Of a stretch of DNA of 64,000 bases, positions 13,201 through 25,705 are shown piece by piece; within the stretch, counting starts at the first letter, position 1, and every line of letters starts with the position of its first letter. Origin of the DNA: Paragyromitra xinjiangensis (lineage: Eukaryota; Ascomycota; Pezizomycetes; Pezizales; Discinaceae); the NCBI GenBank assembly GCA_038503065.1, contig JBCAMK010000018.1:434001-498000 (forward strand), written 5' to 3'. The notes below the pieces were generated by a model. That model ran no database searches. It was not told where the DNA came from and worked only from the letters and a program-made list of their open reading frames with translations. Both the position numbers and the translations under genes were made by a program.

Positions 13201-16200
13201 TACTACAAATTCCGCGAAGAGTATGACTACATCAACACTATTATCCGAGAAGGCGAGTTCCTGCCCAGGAATAACACACCTCGAACCGCTTCTGGCGCTG
13301 ATAGAATATCATCAGATATGAGGTGCTAATTCTGAGCACCCGCATGCTGTTTTAGTTCTCGTGCCAATTAACCTGGACATCTACCTATCTAAGTAGTTAG
13401 TGGGAAACATGCTGGAGGCTGAGATGAAACAAAAATATTCCTAATGTACTGTCCCAAAAAAGCTTAACTTTCTGGGGGCGTGAAAATGCCTCGCTATTGC
13501 CACGCAGAACCACGTGGGCATTGAGAGACTCTCAACGTACGAAGGATAAATAAACGGCTCGGATACACCACTTCGCGATATCCGCAAGGTCTCTAGATTG
13601 GTAAAGTTGGTTCCATTGGATGCATTGCAGTAGAAGGATAGGATATTGGAGGACCTGCTTAGGTATGAGCAAATTTTTTAGATATAATAAGGTCTATATC
13701 ACTTGATCAGGCTCCCAGAAAGATGAAAGATGATTAGAATTTCCTCCCTAACCCATCCCAAATCCACGCATGGCCGTTCCAAAAGACTCCAATTGAAGAA
13801 TAGGCAGGAACGTAATGCGACGCAGAGCAACACACGAAGCAAATGAGGGCTCCCAAAGTCACAGCAGCATGAGGTACCAATATTGAAACGGGATGTATGC
13901 ATATGGATCACATTGAAAGACAGCTGGGCGATGAAACGTGCAGGTGACATAACCAGAGGACAATAAGCCGGTAGAGATGACGTAGCCCCTCGGACCATAA
14001 AGTTTTAAACTCTCCGGTGGCAGCACCAGCGAACCTTTGAAGAGCCAATTCACTCCAAAAATCGCCTTCAGGAACAGTCCCTAATACTTCTATGATCAAT
14101 CGCGGGATAACTCGATACTTTAGCAAGCCTATAACCGCCAGACAGGATCCCGCTAAACCTTCTCACGGGGAGCCACCTTGATCGCAAATAAGATTCCGAG
14201 ATTCCGAGGTTTGTGTTGGAGAAATTTGATAAATTCGGAGAAATCTTTACTGAAATCATCGTTCAAAAAAGTAATATCCATAAAGAGTCAATGACATGCA
14301 ACGGGCTTGTCAGTGCTGGAATTAAGACCTGTAGCAGCAAACCTTGCAGAAAGGAATGCGATAAGCGAGCTTTCCGTAACCCTGGTCTCAAAATTGATAC
14401 CATACGGATCCCTGTCGATAGCAGCATCAACACGCTGGATCTTTTGCAGTGCCACCCGCATAACTGGGGATCTGAGAGAAGTGTGCGATTGGTGCGAATA
14501 GTCAGGGCCTGACTGCATCCCTACAGGCGTCGGCAAACATCGGGGTTTTGACGATTCTTGAGGAGGAAAGCCGAATTTTTCAGCAGCTTTTAATGCTCAG
14601 GCTGAGATGGTCCCACACGGAAAAGCAACCTAACATTCGTTTCGCCAGTCAGAAACCGTGAAGCCGACGCCAAGACAGACTTTAGAAGAAGGCGAAAGGA
14701 AGGCTGAGCGAGGTGACCATGGTTGAGAACTGGGGCGTGGTTCGGATCGTCATGTGTCTATGTGGCAACTCCATCTTTAAGCTGTTGAGAACCGACGAAA
14801 GGTAGGAACGAAGCCCAATAATAAAGGAAATGGAGGTTAGGTCCTATTATGGCACTACATTCCCGAACCAAAGGGCTAGGGAGGGTTGCCCTGTAAAAGC
14901 CCACTGGTTTGACCCCCTTCTTGGCGCTCTGTAGGATTAGACAAGCGTGTTGACTACATGTATCAAACAGAATCGTGACACTACATGTAGATATATAAGA
15001 TATTGCTATATAATCGGTAATGTTTTGAATTTGATATTTTTTGCTGTGTCGATATGCAGCCCAAAGGTCGGTCAGGCCTGTCTGATACGTTACAGATAAT
15101 CAGAAGAGAAAACGAAAAGAGACCACATGCTATCTATAGGGCCTGTTATCCACAGGTGGCTTCATGGCCAGTGCCCTTTCATGTTAAGAGGAACAGCTAA
15201 AAGCAGCATTGGGAAAGTACACGAAAAAGGGCGCCCTAAGGGAAGAGGAAACAGCCTTCGTATGCCTGAAATTAGCTTCCCCAGGCTAAAAATCGGTAGC
15301 CTCCCCACTCAATACCCCGTTAATGAGCTTTCAGGAGCACTCTCGCTCCATAGCGCGTGCCTTTCTGCCGCGGGGTAAATATGCCCCCACCTTTCTCTGC
15401 CGTTTGAAACTACAAACACAACCGATGCCAATCACCTCCCTGTACTATGCTACAAATTGGGAACGCCGCAAGGAAACAGCCATGGGTGATCGATGGATCA
15501 TCAGCTTCGAGTTTTTTGCTGGAACCTCGCACGCCATGGTCCATTGAGTTTTGGAATATTGCGCATTCTGGGCCGCTTGGACACTCAGTCGATCAACCTC
15601 AATCGCGATTACCGAAGTATACGGAATCGCATATCCACGATCTCACACTGTGAATTTATAGGTAAAACCTACTCGGAAATATGGAAATATATCTCTAAAG
15701 CGAGAATAATGCTTGAATGGGTGAACGGAATAGAACTATTACTGTTCGGGCGTCTGGGCTGCAACACGATGTATCACTCGAGGTTCACTAACTGTATGGT
15801 GGGTCCTTTCTTGCGTTCCTGATGGTTGTAAAAGTTCATATAATGTTGTGTCTTCGAATTCGCTTCAGGTAGGGATATTGTTTCGGTTCGCACTAAGTTC
15901 TTCTGTGCTGGTATCCAACTTCTCGTATTGCATTAATTCGGGGAAGCATGCTCGCTCCGCTTGAACCGTCAATCGTCGGAAACATCCTGCTTATGTAGGT
16001 TCTCAAGTTTATGCTTATTAACTCAATTCTAAGCATACTCTGCTTGGCTCCTGGTGACTCAAACGACTGAACACAACTGTAGAAGAACAAAGTAAAGATC
16101 ATGATCTAGAAGGCGCCATAAGACTCACCGCTATCTTCCCTGTTTGCATTATAGAGATGTGGGTTTTCACGAACCCGAACAAGATTACCGAGCCGTCGGG

Positions 16201-17786
16201 ACTGTCTATAGCCTAACTGATGGTGCAGTAGAGTTAGTAGGGGGGGCTAGTGGTCTCAATTGTGATGAGGATCGTCATAATCAGTCCCGGCTCATGCATC
16301 TCGGTAAGCCGTAGTCCGTCTCGGGAATCGCTGTAGAATTTACTAATGATCTATACATGGGCATGAGTGTTTATTTCCACAACAGCTCCTTGGACATTTA
16401 TAGGGAACCTCAGCTCTGACGTCGAGTACTTTCTCGGAAGCTAGTTGGCCCGGACCCGAATGGTACTTCAGACAAGGTCTCAGGGAGAAACCCTAATTAG
16501 TTTGCGGTAGAAATGGCGAATTATCCTTTTTAAAAGGGACGAGTCGTAACGACACCACGAGCGAAGTGATCTCTGCTCGGCACGTATTTCCCGTCACGGA
16601 AGCCCACAGCAGAATTTTGACCGAAAGCAAATGATTCCACACGTCTTTCCACCGTATATAGGAATTCCATACCCTTACGATAAAAAGCACACTCAAGAAC
16701 TCATCTTGTCGCGAACCAAGTTGCTGGACCAGCAGGCCTCACCAACATGATCGTGATGATCGAGCAGGAAGATATATGGTAATAGTTGTTTCGGACATAT
16801 GACCCATAAGTGTCGAAGCGGTGTGGGGATACAAGCAAAAGCAAAGAGGCTGCATACACGCTCTAGCCGGTTTCTCCCCACAGGAACAGAAAATGTGATG
16901 GGGTGAATGGCTGAATCTGTCTTGGAGTCAACCAAGCTGCAGGAACACTCCGAGAACAATCCCTGCAGCCGATGTGACCTCAAACGAAACGGGATGGAAA
17001 TGGAAAAAGGGGAAGGCTTTCCAACAAGTCAAAATGCGCCCAGAGCGGGCACGACATGTCTACCATCCTTTGCAAAGCTGGTGAAGATGGTTACCGAGGG
17101 CAACGATCCTTGAAGGGGCAAAGAAAAAAACCGAACGAGAGAAATGCAAGGGCATGAGCAGGGGTGGAGGGATGAGCACAAACCATTGTCGTCGACCAAC
17201 CCCACGGCGCCGTTCGCCGTTGGACCGTATGATGAGCAGGGGAGAAAGACCATCCCGCTTCAGGGTACGGCTACTGAGGTCTCGGATCTATAGGTGCTAG
17301 AGGGCCATGCGCGTTCGCTCTATGGGCGCGGGATGGGACCGAGCCCAATGCAAGCCAGAGAGCGAGAGGGATGAGCTGCCCACCTGAAGCAGTTGACCAC
17401 CAAATAATTCTGCCTAGCTTTGTACCGTGCCCAGGCATTCCCTCCGCCGTGCGTCTTCTCGCTGCTTCTCGATTCCCTCTCTTCCGTTTCCCTCTTTTGC
17501 TTCCTCTCCACCCGCTTGCTGTCTCTCCTTCATGCTCCCATAGCGATCTTCTTTATCCCCGTACGTCGTCGCTGGTTAGGAACGCTTGACCTTCGAGCGT
17601 ATCCGTCTCGGGATACGGTTTTGGTTCCAACTAACCCTACAGTCCTTTCTTCTCGTTTATATCGTGTCTTTCTAGACTTTCTTTACCTCTGGAATCAACC
17701 CCCTAAGGCCCACTGAGGAGTTCCATCTTCCCTCCAGTTAACGTTTTCGTTTATCTATTTATCACGACTTCAATTGATTGCCCAAT
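8968..17786. other. Gene-poor region, 8.8 kb
   Basis: I find no frame with a recognisable domain or a plausible spliced model. Frames are short and overlap on both strands. A CA/GA/TA dinucleotide tract lies at about 9587-9616 and a CTA microsatellite at 10174-10239. TACATGTA palindromes lie near 12247, 14954 and 14983. From about 17440 the plus strand becomes pyrimidine-rich, which fits the promoter and leader of the DENN gene at 17787. Old transposon remnants are possible but I cannot show them. Confidence 0.5.
10174..10239. repeat. (CTA)22 microsatellite
   Basis: Twenty-two uninterrupted CTA units, followed after a 3-4 base break by four more. It lies in non-coding DNA. It creates an artificial poly-tyrosine frame that should not be read as protein. 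Confidence 0.98.
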
Positions 17787-20700
17787 ATGCCTCCATCACT
17801 TCGCAACCAGCCATCGTTCAGCCGTCCGAGAACTTCTGACCGAGATGGCCGTCCTACAACCCGGGAAGCTAATGATAATCCATTGCCCATTCCGAGTAGA
17901 ACATCTTCTCTTCACAGCCGGATAACGCAGCCAATTCCTTCTACTTTAAATATCAAGATGCAGCAGAGGACACCCAAAACTCTCACTCACGCATATCTTG
18001 TCTGTGGTGTAGGAAGAGAGCCATCTCAATGGGTCAAGGCCCCAACTCCTGCCCAAGGGAAAATCACTCATATCAAAGGAGCTGTCAACCAGTTTTGGCT
18101 TCCAGAGATTTTGGGAAGCAGTCCAAGATTAGAACAAGACAATGATATTGCTCGTGCTCTGCACGCTGCCATGAGAGTGAGTTAAACTCTGGTAAATTTT
18201 GAGAAATGAATTGTAGCTGATTCTAGATTTGGAAAAAATTAGGCTTGTTTCCCTCATGACGTCGAAATTTGCACAGGGCGTACACAACCCCACTGTGTCC
18301 ATCATACATTTGTACTGCAACAAGATTCTTCTCATACCTTGTACGGCATTGCGCTTCGAGTATGGTCTAGGGCCGATGAAAAGCGTGCGGAAACAATTCG
18401 GGACCTTCGAAAACGAAATGAACCTGATTATTACGATACGGCGGACGAGACCTACTGGATCCCGTATGCTCTGAGTTTCTTGTCTAGATATCCGCTGTTC
18501 AATTTGTTGGGTGACTATCTGAGGGGGATGTGGATCCATTGGAATAAAGCAACAAATTTGTTCCATGCTGAGTATGTCATTACGATTAAATTTCTGCAAT
18601 TTTATAAGGATACTAACATGGAGGTTTTAGGGAGGTTTCACGAATACTGAGTTTTCCTGCTCCTCGTCTTAACGACCTAGTGCGCATCGATATGAAAGAC
18701 TATGCTCTCTGCTATCAGTTTCCTTCATCACCAACTGGTTTCCAGAACGTAAGTTAACTTTTGAGTGATTTTTGGATTGTATCATGCTAATCAACAAATA
18801 AGTTTGCTATGTGGCCCCTTTTCACATGTCTGTCAATTCCCAATATCGTTGGTGTAATCGAGGCTGCGCTCTCCCCGACCCGTCGAGTCATTTTTGTCAG
18901 TCACTATCCTGCGATGCTTACCGCTGCAGCGGAAACCATTCGTTTCTGTGTTAGAGTTTATGAATGGAGTGGACTTTACGTTCCTGTTGTACATGCTCGT
19001 CATGCCAAGGACCTTGTACAGGAACCTGGCCCATATATCCTGGGATTCACTGCCGAATGCCGAAGTCTTTTCACTGCACCCACTGATGCTCTTGTCATTG
19101 ATTTGGACAGAAACTTCGTTCTCACATCATCGCCGCCAACTGCACTTTCCCCTGGCCAACGGAACAAGCTAATATCCCGCCTAACTCAGGCTCTCCATGG
19201 CGATGTGGCAATTACTGGTGTTCCAACACATCTCCGATCAGCATATGCTGGAGGTAAACTTGTCCCTGCTGGCCAGATCATTGTCATGCGTGGGGAGGTC
19301 GAAAGCATACAAGACCCTGAATGGTGGAACCAAGACGATGTCATGTCTGTCCTAGATCATGTATGCGAGAAAATGGGTCGTAACACTGGTATCAAAGCTA
19401 TATTTGGGGGTGCAGTCAAGAAGCCACTGATGACAAAGGTCTCGTTGCGACATCTCAATGAGATTGTCCGTGAAAGGAATCAATACTCTCGGGACGCGAT
19501 GGAGGCGTGGCAAGATTTTATCAACCTCAAGGGGCGTATGGATACTGAGCTGCAGAAAGTCACCAAGAGGAATAATTTTCTCTTGGAGGAAGTCGAGAGC
19601 TGGAAGCAACAGGTAATTGGTATTTCTAAGTTCCCTGTGGATGATATTGACTTCATTTCTAGTTTGAGAAATTTCAAGCGTTTGCAGCACAACTCACTAA
19701 AGAAGCACAAGAGCTCAAAGCGAAAATTGAGACACACAAAAAAGAGAACCGTAGGCTCGGCGCCCTCATTGATCAGCAGAAGGCAGATTCTGCTAGCCTT
19801 ACATTGCGTTTGGCTGGTACAGAGAAGCAGAGAGACGAGGCTCTTGAGGCGCTAGTTATGCAGCAAGAAATTGCCGAGCAACTTGAGCGAGAGCGAAAGA
19901 GGAATAAAAAAGATCTCGTCTCCCTTCAGGATACCACCGAGACTATCCTGCGTCAACGTGATGAAGCCCAACGTGTGGTCATTCACCTCCGCGCTCTCAT
20001 TGATGGACAGGCTCATCATATGGAACACATTGTTCGCTCATTGAATGACCCCCCTGAAGCTACTGGGTACATTGAAGAAGGGTATGATGGAGATGAACAA
20101 GAGCATCCAGGCCAAGCAACTGTTAGAGCTACCCCCATTCCGTCAAGAAGGTCATCTCGTGCATCATCGAGAACTGCATCACGCGCAAGTACCGTTGATG
20201 CTAGAGGGTTGGACGTCGAAGATGTTAATCCAGAGATGGAAAGGCGATTTTTTAACAGTCCAACCTACATGAAGCGCTTTTCTCAGAACAGTGTTGCCGA
20301 CGTTGCAGATCGTCATTTACGTGATAAAACCGACGCCATTGCGGACATCATCCGAAATATCTCAGAGCAGTGTGCCGCAGCTGTTGAGGGGCTTCACCTT
20401 GCGCAAGCTGCAGCTCACGACAATCATGTTACCTCGGACTCCGAAGATGATGATGACGACCGCGAATCCGTAGCAGAAAGCGAAATCCGCCACCAACCGA
20501 ATGACAGATTGAGCGTAGATAGGGCTAGCCTCTCGAGGCCAAACGGCGGCCCTCTTTCTTCTATTCCGCCAACTCCAGATCTCATTCATCGGGCATCTAC
20601 CGCCATGTCAATGGCGTCAACACTATCGCCAGAACGCCATTCGCTACAATACCATGATATCGACGTACCGACAAGGATTGTTGAAGCTGAGGATTCCGAA

Positions 20701-20826
20701 AGTGTCCATGATGACTCTGAGCATAACTTGGCTCTCCAGAAGGTGCAGAAGGAAAACGCTATCAAGAATACAGAAGGCATCATTAACAGGGCTGGGGCTA
20801 GAGTTTCGGCATTCGGAACCGCTTAA
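17787..20826 (+). CDS. DENN (AEX-3) domain protein with coiled-coil tail
   Basis: DENN proteins usually act as exchange factors for Rab GTPases in membrane traffic; the target Rab is not evident. Five exons give 936 residues: 17787-18176, 18243-18571, 18631-18748, 18803-19612 and 19663-20826. Intron 2 has a perfect TACTAAC branch site near 18611. After a Ser/Pro/Arg-rich leader of about 60 residues, the upstream DENN part reads HAYLVCGVGREPSQW and TLYGIALRVWS, then YWIPYALSFLSRYPLFN. The central DENN part has FAMWPLFTCLSIPNIVGVIE and RRVIFVSHYPAMLTAAAE, then DALVIDLDRNFV. Residues of roughly 440-620 are a long charged coiled coil. The tail is Ser/Arg-rich and then acidic (SEDDDDDRES). The start at 17787 is the first ATG in frame and the leader is pyrimidine-rich. 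The DENN assignment is by motif recognition. The coiled-coil tail is inferred from Glu/Lys/Gln heptad-like sequence. Confidence 0.88.
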
Positions 20827-23020
20827 AACCGCTTCTACTGGGGCGTTTATCATTATGAGTGCGAATAGATCACATGGAAGGAAGGGAGGGATGGGGGAAT
20901 TGTTTGACACTATACCAGCGAATGTCTTGGTCTTTACGCCTTTTTCTTAACCGTTTTTATTCTCCTGCATATTTTTCATTTGTGATTTTATTTCTTTGTT
21001 TCAATTTTTGAAGATCAGTCCGGAATTGTCAGAATTTTTACGCCAGACTTCGGTACAATATTATCTGGGGTCTTCTCTTCACTAGGGGCGGTGTTTATGA
21101 TGTGGCCTTTGTTTATCTTATTCTTATTCTTATTCTTGAACTTGTAATTTGAGATTTCTTTTTTTTGATCCCGTTCTTTATCTTTCGGACGGGGGATTTT
21201 TTTGGTCACGTCTTATGTTGCTGCAGCATGGGGGTCTGGAGCTTTTTTATTTCTTCGTTGGGGAATGCTTTGTGAGATGGACGGCTTTTTTTTTCTTTTT
21301 TTTTTTCCGTGAGGATTATATATTGCAAAAAAAGCTTATGTTAGACTCTAGCCTTTTTGAAGATGCAAAAAATAGTCTCTCACCATCTGGATCCTCTGTA
21401 TACATACTAATTTCTTCAATTGATATAGATGATAGATTATGCATTCTCCGTAGAACAGCCCTTAGGTATACGAAAGCACACCCTAAACCCTTATCAGTGG
21501 GACCTGTTGATGGAAGATAACAGCCGAACAATTTTCCAAAGTGCTGTGAGTTGCAGTTAAACACGTGCTCTTGAGTTTGAATCAGATCACAATATCCTCC
21601 CCCAAGCTTACAACCTACATTCCTACCATCCCTTGTGTGTTTGAATTTATTTGCATCCGTTAGACGCGGAGAAAGGTTGCTTCGTTCCTTGATCCCTTCG
21701 TCTATAGTTAGATGGGAAAAAGCTTTCTGAACCTTCGAGTGACCACACATGATTTAGCCACTACGAACACTGTTCTCGAGGACATCGTTAGATCATTGAT
21801 TACAACTATTGATACACCTTGGGCATAACTGTCTACTGTGTGAATTCTGTCCGACACTAAATATCGCCGGAACGAGTTTAGATGTTTCTGCCGCGATCTT
21901 GCACGAGAATACATGCAAATACAGGAGTAGTGGTAGTGGTAGTAGTAGCAGTAATTCATTTACGTATCCAACCCTATGGGATGCAAATACAGGAGGAACT
22001 AATTAGAAACGAGAAAATTGTTTGACTTCGTCTGGTCCACGACTCAGCGGATAGGCTGCTATTAACCCAACCTGGATTCAGAGCGTAGGGCGTACTAGGC
22101 ACCAGAAAAGGCCGCAAAGGGTTATACCTCTCTTTAACTGATTAGAGGGCTTTAGACAAAACCTCGCTTACCGGCGCCGGATGTTGAGATGTATAGGAGT
22201 GGAGAAGGGTGAGCCCCTGGGTGGTGGTGAAAGGAGAGTAGTAAATGAAGATGTGTATGAGTTGTATACTAGCTGAATAAGCTGAGGACTAGATAAATGT
22301 ATGACCTCTTTTTGTGTATTCTGGTACTGTGGGGGTTGTGAAAGGTGAAATCTACACCATCGCAATTACACTAGGTATTCCTCAAGATAGATCGTCTATA
22401 CTAGACGGCTGTGAGGAGTCGAAGAAGGCTAAATGGACTTAAATCTCGCTGCTTTGTCTAGCGTTTTTGTCATGGGATGTGGTGAGTGAGATGTTATGAC
22501 TGTATCCTGCCGTGGGTTTTTCTCGACAGTTAAGATAATAAACAAGCTTATTAAGGTCAGTCTTTACCATAGCATTACTGAAGCCTCGAAATTGATATCT
22601 GTTCTCTCCGAAAAAAGCACCTATGGTCGCGTTCTTTCATCAGAGCATCGCTGCTCTGAAAGGCCTAGGAAAAGATGATGGACTAAGCTCGAGGTCCCCT
22701 ATCTCTAGACCCCATCATAGGACCAAATGGTATACTGTATTTAATAGGGGGAGGGTAGGTTGTTAATGCTGTGTTAGACTGATACAATAGGTAAGTGAGA
22801 CTTGCTCCATCGGAATAACCATCAACATGGGATACTAGTACACGTGTCTATGAAGTATCCCGAGCTCTCTTATAAGGTCCTATAGAGTATAGCTCATGTT
22901 ATCATATTACTATCCATCAATAGGCTCTATAGTACAGCCCCTCGTGATACTTTGCACTAACGTGTTGGGGGTTGGGTGTGACTTGTTTCGGATACGAGTG
23001 AGTATTCATGACTTTCGACG

Positions 23021-23041
23021 TAGATAGATAGATAGATAGAT
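23021..23041. repeat. (GATA)5 microsatellite
   Basis: Five tandem TAGA/GATA units in non-coding DNA. Confidence 0.95.
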
Positions 23042-23290
23042 CCATTTCCGGTGGAAGTGGTTCCGAGAGTTATATTGTGGGAAGGACAAGATAGAGGGTT
23101 TATCTAGTCTATGGGTATCTGTTATCGGCTTATTGACAGCTAGGTATGGCTTCTAGGGGAGTTCTATATCGGGAACGTGGGACCGTTGGGAACTGATGTA
23201 TGGGGGCACGTGGAAGAAACGGTAGTGGAGATCTATCTATCAGTATTCACGGCTTACCACAGCGGAATACACTGTTTGCTCTATGGAATT

Positions 23291-23314
23291 GGGTGGTGGT
23301 GGTGGTGGTGGTGG
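23291..23314. repeat. (GGT)8 microsatellite
   Basis: A run of GGT units followed by a GTAGTGGTAG tail, in non-coding DNA. On the minus strand it produces an artificial polyproline frame. Confidence 0.9.
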
Positions 23315-25705
23315 TAGTGGTAGTCGAAGCTCGGGGAGACTCACATTGCGGGGAGCCGCATTCGTAATCTCGATTCCAACTGAGACCAAAGAACCCTGTG
23401 GCGGCTGCTCCGTCGGCTTGATCAGCAGTCGCTTATCCATGGCCAGTTGAGTTTCCATGCGTGATAAATTAATGGGTGGGAATTGTCAAATTAGTGTGTT
23501 AAGAGTTGTTCCATGATCGGGGAGTGCCTGCAGTTTGCAAATTTCGGATAGGCACTGTGTTGAAAGGACTTGGATAGAAAAGAAACATAATTTGTGGATT
23601 TTTGGATTTGAGATAAGTTAAGGGGGAAATGTGTCGCGACGACCTTCATCGGACGGTTGAAGTTGAGGTTGTAAAGCACGTGTGTGTGATAGCAGCTCAG
23701 GGTAGCCGCAGCTGGGCTCATTGTTGCATCGTTGAGGACCCCTTCAGGAATACGAAGCGTTTAGGGATCTCATTGGCATCAGTTATCCTGGGCAGTAATT
23801 GTTCAGGGTTGGGAATGTCGACGTTGGTCGTCATCGGTGATATCCTGACTATAAATCTTGGTACAGGATTGTCGTCAATTAAGCTTAGACATGGGCAATA
23901 TATCTGTCTCCGTTGAGTTCTGCTGTCGCGATGTCAATACAAGAAATACATGTAGTATCCAAGTCATTCTCACGAAAGCTTCCCAGAGTCCACACGACGT
24001 GACAAGCGATGTTGCAGGCAGGCAGACCCCTGTCAAGACCTCACCCCCTTTCCATCGTTACCCTGGCAAACAACCCCTTTTTGGGCCCGTGGCCCATCAT
24101 TGATTGCGGAATACCGGATTTCAAACAGCATCCTCCCTCCTGTCCGTCGGGTTAGGCAAATGCCCTTGCCGGTGCCCATAGCAGGACAGAAGGAAAAAAA
24201 GGAAAAAAGGAAAAAGTGCGGGCACTTTTCCATCTCTTTCAGTGCATGTGTGGGAATTCCAGAGTCTTGTTCCTGGCGGGAAGCCGCGTGTTTTCAGGGA
24301 GGTTGGGTTTGCACTCGCGAGAAACAATTATGCGGTCACGCTCTACGATAGTCGGGTGGGTACCGGTAACCTGCGTTACCAAACTGCCGTTGGCCGTAGT
24401 CCTGTCCCCAAGGTCGTGTTCTGGTTCTGTGTCGTTAGGCAGCTTACCAGTTCACAACAATGCTGCAGCCCACCAATCTACTGTATGTACCTCTCTACAT
24501 GTGCTGCTTAGCGAAGGGAGGACCTGTGGCTCGCAGCCATAATGATCACACAATCGGATTGGCGAGGGACAGAAGAGAAAGACGCAGACACAGCGACCCC
24601 CATTGGAGCAAGTGTTCTGCCGTGTTTGTGCTGGAATATTATGGTCATTCCTGTTCAGGACGACGATGAATGCCGCTGCGACGATGGGGCTTCGAGAGAC
24701 AGAGCGACACTTATACCCTGGCCAGCCTTTTCTTGTCCACCTTACCTCTTCTGGACTCGCCGCGCCTCTGTTCCTCAAGCATCGTTGCTGTTTGCTGCAC
24801 CTCTGTCACCCACAACCCATCCCATCGTCTCATCCCATCCCCCCCCATCCACCCCCCATCCCATCCCATTCCCCCTTCGCTGCATCCAAATCTATCAACG
24901 TGTGTGTGGTTCCTACCCCATTCTTCCCCTGTCGGGTCGTCGTCTTTTTCCGGTTCGGCTACGCAAAAGGAAGACGAGGAAGAGGGAGAGAGAATAGGCA
25001 ACTTCCGCTGCTGCGATTGCAACAAGCAAGCAAGCTGGCTGCAGAGCTGCCTAGATCCACCCCCGTAGCATAGTTCAGATACACAAACACACAAAACGAG
25101 AGATAGTGCCTCCCCCCCTCCCCCAAAAAAAACACTCCCATTTCCGAGAACCAGGGACTGGGCAGAATTAGTGGAAGAAGAGGAAGAGAAGCTTGGTAGA
25201 AAAAAAAACCAGAAGAGGGTGAAAAAGGTGGCTGGCTGTCGTGGGATTACATATCTGCATATCTACCTTCTACTAAACTTTGAAGAAGGCCGACAGCAGG
25301 AAGAAAGACATACGGTTGGGCCTTCTCACATCCACCTTCTCCACTACACAAGTCCACTCTTCAGGGTCTCACGCAGCTGTTACTGTTATTCTTAGCCGCC
25401 TCGCTCCTTTCCCCTGGGTACCGGTATCCCTTGAACCTCCCCTCCTGTCTTTTTCCTTTTTCCCATCTGGTCTGCACCTACTATACCAACATCCTAATCT
25501 ACCTCCCAACTTTGTTCGCAATCAACTCTTTTCGGGGTCTCCCCACGCTCTATGCTTCCTTCGTCTCTCGTTCTATCCCTTGCAATCATCAATCAGCCGA
25601 GATAACCGTCAGCCATTTCGAATTCCTGGAAGAAAATTCTCGACGACGCACTCAAGCAGCTGCCCCACAACTATACACTCTTTATCTTTCTAACTGGCGC
25701 AGACC

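Larger units (their letters stand above)
20827..25705. other. Gene-poor region with microsatellites, 4.9 kb
   Basis: Downstream of the DENN gene the plus strand is T-rich (20950-21330), as in a fungal 3' region. A 144-residue minus-strand frame at 21316-21750 has no recognisable domain and I do not call it. (GATA)n and (GGT)n microsatellites occur at 23021-23041 and 23291-23314. A copy of TACATGTA lies near 23947. From about 24700 the plus strand becomes C/T-rich, with CCCATCC-type tandem runs at 24820-24880, and leads into the kinesin gene. This is probably its promoter and long leader. Confidence 0.5.

Noticed and set aside
13699..14640. Series of minus-strand frames that might be a decayed gene
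   Set aside because: Some stretches look protein-like, but frames are broken by stops, no motif is recognisable, and the plus strand has frames of similar length. Not enough for a pseudogene call.
21316..21750. 144-codon minus-strand frame
   Set aside because: No recognised domain and no conserved pattern. One frame of this length is possible by chance in nearly 5 kb of non-coding DNA.
22800..22960. CTCTATAGTACAG and CTCGTGATAC strings resembling pogo-type ends
   Set aside because: No matching inverted partner with TA flanks was found nearby.
24460..25094. Several overlapping frames of 100-156 codons before the kinesin gene
   Set aside because: They come from low-complexity CCCATCC and pyrimidine-rich tracts; best read as promoter and leader.
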